Below, one piece after another: positions 25,101 through 34,100 of a DNA stretch of 64,000 bases. How positions within the stretch are numbered: position 1 is the stretch's first letter; each line of letters starts with the position of its first letter. Both the position numbers and the translations under genes were made by a program. Source of the stretch: Todiramphus chloris collaris (Eukaryota > Chordata > Aves > Coraciiformes > Alcedinidae); contig JANVCC010010406.1 in the NCBI GenBank assembly GCA_025345505.1, positions 10,249,859 to 10,313,858 of the forward strand, written 5' to 3'. Under the pieces are notes generated by a model. The model had not been told where the DNA came from, made no database searches, and saw nothing but the letters and a program-made list of their open reading frames with translations.

Positions 25101-28100
25101 TTAAAATAACTTTACATTACTCCCAAGAGCGCCAAGGTTAGTCACTATTGCTCAGATGTGACTGATGGCAGAATAAGAAGTTAGGCAAAAATTTAGAGGA
25201 ATACTCGGTGATTTGGTGTACTGAGTTTGCCTGGCTTCATTTTAACCTTAGCTGTTTCTATATATTAATTAAAACATATTTAGAGATTGTTGGTAGAAGT
25301 CCCTAGTTGTATTCTCTGTCCAGTAGGCCACCTTGCCTCTCAAATGTTTTGATTGTGACGCCCATCTACGAGAAGGGACGGAAGGAGGATCCAGGGAACT
25401 ACAGACCTGTCAGCCTGACCTTGGTACTCAGAAAAATTATGGAGAGGCTCATCTTGAGTGAGCTCACATAGCAAGTAAAAGACAGCCAGGGGATCAGGCC
25501 AAGCCAGCATGAGTTTAGGAAAGGCAGGTCCTGCTTGACCAACCTGATCTCGTTCTATGACCAGGTGACCTGTCTAGACATTCTCCTGGAGAAGCTGTCG
25601 GCTTGGCACAGAGAGATGGAGTTTTTGCCGGGTTAAAAACTGACTGGCTGGCTAGGCCCAGAGAGTTGTAGTGAATGGAGTTTAAGTCCAGTTGTTGGCT
25701 GGTCACCAGTGGTGTGCCTCAGGTCTCGGTATCGAGGCCAGCATTGTTCAGTATCTTTATCAATGATATAGACAAGGGAACTGAGTACTTCCTCAGCAAG
25801 TTTGACACCAAATTGGGTGGGAGTGGCAATCTGCTTGAGGGTAGGGAGGTTCTGCAGGGTGATCCCAACGGGTTGAATCGATGGGCCAATGCTAATGGTA
25901 TGAGGTTCAGCAAGTGCCAGGTCCTGCACAACAACCCCAGGCAACACTACAGGCTTGGAGAAGAGTGGCTGGAAAGGTGCCTCATGGAAAAGGGCCTGAG
26001 GGTGCTGGTTGATACAGATGAACATGAGCCAGCAGTGTGCCAGAGGAAATGGCCTGAAGTTCTGCCAGGGTAGATTTAGACTAGATACTAGGAAGAATGT
26101 CTTTACTGAAAAGAGTAGTCAGGTGCTGGAACAGGCTGCCTGGGGAGGTGGTAGAGTTGCCATCCCTGGAAGTATTAAAAAAAAATGTGTAGATGAGGCA
26201 CTTCAGGGTATGCTCTAGTGGGATGATGTGGTGTTCTTTTGTGGGTTTTTGTTTGTTTTGGATTAGTTTGGTTTTGTTTGGGGGTTTTTTTGTTGGGTTT
26301 TTTTTTGTTGCTGATGGTGGGAGACAGTGGTCTTAGAATTGTCATGGTTGGAAAAGACCTCTGTGATTGCTGTAGGCCTGCATGATCCCTTCCATGAGAA
26401 CTTTTAAAGAGGATAACAATTCTTAATCATATTTTTCTAGTTCTTAGCAATTCCTTAGCTTGTTTTTAATGTTCATACAACTGAAAAAGCTTTCTGCAGA
26501 TAAATTGTTTCTTTACACTTCAGTTTATTAATAATGCACTAAAACCTTTACATTAAATATTCCTGATTTATCAAAATTCGAAATAAGTGATTCTTCTGAC
26601 TTTTTGCTGCAGTAATGTGTAATTATAAGGGACACAGAAGCCTGCAGATGTAGGATGAAATAACAATTCAGTTGGAACTTTTTCTAAAACTATACAGTGG
26701 AAGTGTTTAAGTACAACAGTCTGAGTGTTGAAGCCACAGGAATTTTACTACTGATCTGAACCCTGACTTTGGTTTCCTGCTTGATTAGAGTAAAAGGAAG
26801 ATTCATTAGAAAGTGTCTGCTAAAAGCAAATGCTTTAAGTGAAGAAAAATTCATGCATAAAGTACATTCTGTTTTGACAAATATCATAGCTGTTGAAATA
26901 GTGTTAATAAATATTTTTGCAGGTGATTACTAACTTGACCCAAGCATTAGAGAGGCAAAAGGAGAGAATAGAGTTGATGAGAAAGTTTACACTGTGGCGG
27001 ATTCAGCATGCTAAAGCCAAACAAGAGGTACGTGCACCAAATAAAAATGAGATTAAAATGAAACTTCTGAACTCAAAAGGATCAGAGTTGGTGCAGTTCC
27101 TGTTACAGTTTGAAGCAATGACAATGTTTCCATCTTTGTGTTTGGCAATGTCAAATAACAGCTTGAAAACATCAACTCCAAAAAGAACGCTGCTGTCAGT
27201 ACTCTGGGATGGGTAAAAATCAGATCTATAATTTGTATTATGTTGCTTATATTGCTCTAATCACTGCGATAAGCTCACAGCAAATCACCTTAGTTTACAG
27301 TACCTACATTTTGAAGTACGTGCCAGAAGAATATCTATCGAAATTTCAAACACATGATGTTTGAAAAGGGGTATGATACAGCATAACATTTGAGGGGAAC
27401 CCACTGGCACAATTAAAACTTCAGCTGTCCTCTTTTCTCACATTGCCAAAACTTGAAATAGCTGGGTGCTAGTCACACATGAGATGTTGGGCATTGCATC
27501 TGGCATCTAACAGTAAACAGTGTATTACGTGAACTGTGACGGAAGAAAAGGGTTCCTTGTCAAGACAGCAAACCTTTGGCTTTCTAGGCTGTTAGAAAAG
27601 GAGAAGCTTTCTTTGGAACCTTTCTTCATTGGTACAGAATCCTGGCTAGACTCAAGTTCCTTGACGCTACCCAAAACTCTGCTGCTTTGCGGAGAGGAAT
27701 AGACTTATCTTCCTCTCCCATCTTAGAATTTACTAATAAGTTGGAAACTGTTTTTTACTTAGCTTATTTTTTATAGTTTCTGGGGAAAAATAATTTAATG
27801 CTGAAATAACATTGTCTGATGACTATTTTGAAATAGAGTACAATAGTAGAATTGTCTTAAATTTGTGCAGGAAGAAACACTGAACTGCTGATGCTGCGTT
27901 TGTGTACCCCATCACTGTGACACGTGCAACTCAGTTTAGGCATGCCTACTGTAGTCTGTGTATTAAATTGTAAAACAAGCATCCACACTCTCTCGAGTAC
28001 TTAAACTTTAAGGAAACCTGAACTTGCATATGATATGGTTATGTTTTTTTTTAAAGGAGTATGCAAATAAAATAGCAGACAGACAATTCCGGACAGCTTT

Positions 28101-31100
28101 GATGAAGAAAGTATGGGCAGCATGGCGATCTCTTAGTGAAGAAAAATGGAAAGAAAAAGTAGCAAAAGCCTGCCAGTTAAGGGCAGAAGATGTCTGTGTT
28201 CAACTCACCAATGATTATGAAGCTAAAATTGCAGAGGTAAAATTATGTTGGGTTTTTTTTTCTTTTCTTTTTTTTTTTTTTTTTAATTTATTCTTTCCTT
28301 CACTTCCCACCCCTCATCCCTCCAAAGTATCTCTCAGCAAACTTGAAAAACCTGAGGACCTTCCAGCCGAGCAGAGCTGCCGAGTACAGAGGAAGATCTG
28401 AGGATCTCTTCCCTGGTTTCTAGATATGTCTTGGGTTTTTTCCCCTGAATCTGATAAAATGTTTCTGACCTGCACAGAGGTGAAGTAGATTGGACTCATC
28501 TTGAAATGAGACAAATCTCTATTTGCCCACCAATGGGGATGGTTTTTGTGTTATCTAAAAGTTAACATTGGCTCTCTATTTTGAGATATTCTCGATGAAG
28601 ATGATGGAAATAGAAGACCATTATTATTATGAATAATCATGATCAGTACCGTAGCTTTTTTGCTATAATAGCTATGCTATTACAGACTGAATGTAAGTCT
28701 GGGTTTGCCTTCAACTTGCCAATTAAGCTTGTTAATGCATTTTCAGAGCTTAAGGTGAAGTTACCGGTGTACATAGGTGCACAGTAAGTAAATAAAGTTC
28801 TAAAATACACATTTTAAAAGATTTGTATTTTAACAAGAAATAAAACCTAGAATTTTAAGAACAGACTTACCAAATGTGGCTTACCAGCACAGACACAGGA
28901 AGTAGTGAGTTACAGAGTTAACTTGGTCTGTCTTTTCTTAACATTTTCATTTTTTTACAGTAGCTAGAAAAGAGATACTGCTGATGACAATTCACCCTGT
29001 GCTTAAATAGTTTTCTGGGAACACTTCTGTTGAATGAATCCATACTTCTGCAGAAATCCAGATACCTAAGTTGAAAAAGACAAAAACTTGGAAGATAAAT
29101 TTCTGCTTAGGTGGTTAGGTAGTGTCTGACAGTCCTTTTGAATGCATGCTTGTCCTTGGTATACACTAGTACAAATTATGTGCTGTAGTACAAAGAAATA
29201 GTAGCTGGACATCTCTGGTGAACCAAAGATTTTTGAAGTGAAAAATGTGTACGTTTGTAAACAGAGAAAGTGAATTTTAAAGCTAATTGAGGAATGTGTT
29301 CATAGTTTGCATTCAGAAGCACAAGACAGATGCTTTCCTTATTCTCTTTCATAGCTAACTGCTGCTTTGGAACAGACAAAAGCTGAGATTCTGCGACTGC
29401 ACAGTGAAAGGGAACAGTATGAAGACACCATGAAGAAAGCCTTTATGCGTGGTGTATGTGCTTTGAATCTGGAAGCAATGACCATGTTTCAGGGCAAGGA
29501 CAGTAGGACAGATCCTGGTTAGTATAAATAGCAGCTCTAAATTTGGTAGTGTGTGTGTGTTGTTGGGTATGTTTGTTTGGGGTTTTTGGTTTGTTTGTTT
29601 TTTTTAAAGGATTCTCCCTGTATTTTGTCTTTTTTAAAAATTTAGTATGAGGACTTGAGGCAATAGAGATTATCAAACTTTAAAAAGTCCTGTTGAATAT
29701 GTTGAGAATAGTCTGATGCTAAAATTTGTACTGCTGTAGTTAAAGATGGAACATGTTCTCTTCATCTCACGGTGCTGTGAGAGCAGTAACCTGCAAGTGA
29801 AGGCAGAACAAGAAGCCAAGGATGGCAAAATTCCTGAAATACCGTGGCAGAACACCCAGAATTTTGTCAGTACCTGGGTTATGGGGGCATGAGAGGGAAA
29901 TCCTGGAAAACCCTTCCCTATTCTTCGGAATCTGTGCAGTGAATCTGCTTTTCCCAGACAGCTATCCCTTCTTTCTTAATCTTACCTTTTAATGCAAAAA
30001 GTGCAAATAAATCTCCCAGGTACTGCATTTATTTGGAGTTCTGTGCCAGAACAGGAAGCACCACAGTAGTTGCATTGTCAGCACACTTGTAAAACTTGTG
30101 CAGCTACACAGGAAAGAGCTGCACACCCTTACTATTGTAATGAAGTCACCCCCTCAGAGTAAGGCAATCTGTATCAGCAGGAGCATAATTATGCTGGTGC
30201 AGCAGTTTATGTTAGAGAAAATAGCTGCGCCAGCAGGAGTATCACACCTGTACAGGTGGCTTAACAACCAGCAGTACTGCTAGCAGCTCTTAATGACCTT
30301 AGACAAATAACTTCAGTTGCTAAACTTAACAGTCGTATACCAGAAGTTTCTGAACTAGTAGTTCAGAGAAATTCCCCCAGAAAATGTGTATATGAAGAGG
30401 AAATAAAAAGGTAGAAGAGGATACATAACTGAGCAGCTGTCCTGTTAAAATACTTGGTATATGTGCAGTTGCTTAGGAAACTAGAACATAACATTGGCTA
30501 AGTGCAGTAGCTTTGTGATAGTAAAAACAGAATCACTAGAATCTCAGAATCATAGAATGGTAGGGGTTGGAAGGGACATCTAGAGATCGTTGAGTCCAAC
30601 CCCCCTGCCAGTATTTGAAGGTTAAGAATGAACAATTTCTTGAAGACACTGAGTTTGGAAATAAAGTTACAAGACATTGCCTGAGTAATTTATTTTTCAC
30701 TGTGTTAGAAATTAAGAACTGTCTCTCTTTCAAAGCTTTATCTTACATTTGTTTATTGTTTTCCAAAAATATGCAACAGACAGTGGGTCTCCCTGATGAT
30801 GGGGAACAGAGTGGTGTGAAATAGGAAAGTATTTTTCTGTAGACCTGTGAAGAAGAGGGTAGGTAGAAAGGAAATTAAGAAAACTAAGCTCTACAGCTGC
30901 CATGACCAACTCCTCTGGTTCATGGACCCATTATTTTGCTGGATTTTTTTTTTTAACTATTAAGCAGGAGCTGATACTCTACACAGACACAGTACCTACC
31001 TACAGACTCTGCTGTGCTGGACAGCACTGGGGTTCCTGTACACTGCAGCACCACCTACTGTAATTGAAAATAAAAGCAGAATTTGATCCCTTACTTTATT

Positions 31101-34100
31101 AGCTTGTTATAAGGTACACTGGAAAAAAAAAAAATATACACACACAAACAATATATTATAATGTATATTTTTATATATATATATTAATAATGTAGCTTAA
31201 TAATTGTGTGTACATATCACAACCTTCATGGGTCAGTCTATTACATTTGGAGTAAGTGTTGATGATCTAAAATCTATCTTGCTGATTTACTGATAGGTGG
31301 GGGGTTTTAATTATTACTGTATTATTTTTAACCTCTTTATGTATTTAAAGGAACATTGAAGCCAGAAGAATTCATTATTATTTACTTTAAAAAAACCCCA
31401 ACAAACCTAACACTGTTTTATTTTTCTTTAAGTAATATAGATCAGATGTGATTGGTCTGTAACTATGCGTTGGTCCTGTCTATGCTTCAATTTATCATTT
31501 CTATACATATATATGTACAAAATGCATATTCTGGCATACTTTAACTCTTGATATCTTTTGAGTATTGCACTGACTTGAGCTACCTTATTTTTCCTGCTTG
31601 CATGGAGAAAAAAAAACAAAACCCAAAAAACCCACAACTACCACATGGTGTCACTCTAGACCCTGGAATGAGCAAAGTTCTCTTGTCCTGAAACTGCTGC
31701 TAGTACCATCTGCTTCAGAAACAGAGTAAATAAGAATACCTGTCTCTGCTTATTTAGTTTGTATTCTAAAGGAAATGTCTGAAAAGTGCTTGGAAAAGAT
31801 ATCGGACTTAGGTCTGCAGATCTGACCTCCCCAGGATGTCTGCATTGTGAGACAAAGAATCCTGGGCAGGTTTTCCTCAAGCTCAGGCTTTACCCAGCTG
31901 TTGAATCCTGGGCAGGCTTACCCAGCTGTTTAGGGGAGAATGAGGGCTGTAGGGGTACTATAGGTTGTCCCATGTCAAGAGCCAGGATATGACCACTGTC
32001 CAGCCATTGTACACGAAGAGATTCTGCTGAGCATGATCTATAGCTCCTTGAAATTGCAGTGTGTTCTCTCATTTTATTTTACTTTCTGTGTTTTGCTGCT
32101 CTTTACCTGAACTGGGCTTTGGCCATTAGTGCAAGAGCAGCTCTTGCATACTGGATTTAGTATTGACAAGCAGTACAGAGAACCTCAGTTCTTTGCACTA
32201 CAACATGTGACAGGTGGCACAGGGATGCTGAGGCGTAACACAGAAACAAGTGCCTTGGAAGATATTTCCAAGCATCTGAAAAGAAGGACCAAACACGGGA
32301 ATATTTATGTGTACAAAGAACAGGATCATCCTTTTAATTGTGTTATGCCAAAATCCCAAAGGAAAAGTGAAATGTTTACTGTGACTCCTTTTTTCCCCTT
32401 AGGGCTTTACTAGATTATGTGCTGATCCCATTACTTCTGTATTTCTAATAATAGATACAGGAAGTAGGAGAAATGATAATGGTGCCACTGTTGCAGGAAG
32501 GCTGCCTCCTTCACAGTATAATCTACCTACACCACCACCTCCACCAGCAACCACTCCTCATCTGGAAGATATGGTAAGCCTATAGCTAGGACAGAACTCT
32601 TATTTGCCAATGACAAAAATGAACTTGCTCGGTTGGAGCTTTTTAAAAATGCCATAGCCCATGAATTGAAGGAATATAAAAACTGAGTGTAAAAAGAAAC
32701 CTATGGATATGTTCCATCTGCATTGTGTAAATGAAGTGACTAGGGCACAGCTACTATGACTTGCTGCACTTCCATTAAGCTCTGTTTTTTATTTTAGTAA
32801 AAATGTGTTCAAGTAATGAAGATCACTATAATAAGCAGAACTTGTTCTCTAAGGTTCTTTCCAGGGGAAAAAAAAAAAAAATCTATTTAGAGATTTATTT
32901 ACTTGTTTTTCAAAAAAAACCTGAGCTTAGCATAATCTGAAAAGAAGAAAAGCTGTCTTGACTTCAAGCTTCTTTTTAAGAATGTAACATATATAGACGC
33001 TGAGGGAACTCAACTTGTTGTCCTGTCATGTCAGCTTATCCCCAGATCATGATTCAGTAGCTTAGATGTTCTGGGCCTGCCCTGGAGTCATCCCAAAGAT
33101 TTTTCCACTGTAAAACAATTTCACATTAGAGTACAGGTTATAACAGGGAAGATGTGTTTGCCTCTTTCCTGATTTTTTTCCATTCTAATAGCATTAAATT
33201 CTATTCACACCATTTCTGCAATTTTTAGGCAAGTAAACTTTTAGATTAGCCAGAGAACAGTAAAACTAGAGATTAAGTACCTACAAAGAAGTGAAATTTA
33301 TAAGGGTAATTGGAATAGTAAAAAAAGGCTATCTAAAGAGTAAAACTGTATTTTCTAGAAAGTTACTCTTTGTAAACTCTCATTCACAGTTCTCTACCCA
33401 CCTGGGTCATGCAAGCACCTCTCAGACCAGGCTAGATTCTGATTCTCCAGCGATTGTCACTAGTACAGCTGTAGGATCTGGTGTGGCATCAACTCAAAAA
33501 CTGGTAACATGCTAAAATTAACCTTTTTTTTTTTTTTTTTTTTAAGTTATAATCTTAAAAAAAAATAATATATTGGTTTGGTTATTGTTACTTCTGCATT
33601 TTTCAGAGTAACACAAATATGTAGTTGAGGCAACTGCTATAGAGTTTACATAGCTGTGTGAAGACACTAGCTTGCAAATGCAAGATTGCAAGTGTTAAAG
33701 AAACACAGTGTTAGGAGCAATTTTAAATTATGTGGGGGGCGGGAAGAAAGTGTAATAAAACAAAGAATAGAAGAGTGCAGATACCCCTACGTACAGTGCA
33801 ACAGGAATAACTGGTGTTTCACGTGATACCATTTTTGTGTTACGGAAAGAATATGCTTTGCTTTAGCATCCTGCTGTTTGAAACATCTCTCTCATTCCCT
33901 CTTCTCTATCTGTTGCTAAACTGTCATTTTTTACTTTTCTCTACTGTATTCTGCATTGCTATTCTTCCTTTTTCCCATCTGATACAGTTTGGTCCCAGCT
34001 GTCAGAAGGATGCAGCATTTTACTGCATGGAAGCTTTTTTCTATCTGCAATGTCATTGCTAGAAAAATTTTTCAGGGTGATGGAAGTGCCTGTGGCTGTC

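Larger units (their letters stand above)
24178..26922 (+). other. POC5: POC5 intron 5
   Basis: AT-rich, with a + strand CR1 copy at 25335-26225, a TTTG-rich tract and a small opposite-strand CR1 end at 26331-26385. Nothing else recognised. Confidence 0.75.
29518..32454 (+). other. POC5: POC5 intron 8
   Basis: It contains a TTTG-rich stretch near 29573-29620, a short CR1 end at 30543-30612, AT microsatellite sequence near 31130-31190, and a possible in-frame cassette exon at 32130-32213 (see findings). Confidence 0.7.

Noticed and set aside
27003-27216. Antisense reading of POC5 intron 6 with a faintly serpin-like stretch ([19 protein letters not shown]), and a + strand EAMTMF echo of POC5 exon 8
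   Set aside because: The resemblance ends after about 20 residues, no start or flanking serpin features follow, and the EAMTMF match is only about 19 bases long. Chance is the simplest explanation.
28314-28514. 66-codon - strand frame in POC5 intron 7
   Set aside because: Short, intronic, antisense, without motif or splice sites.
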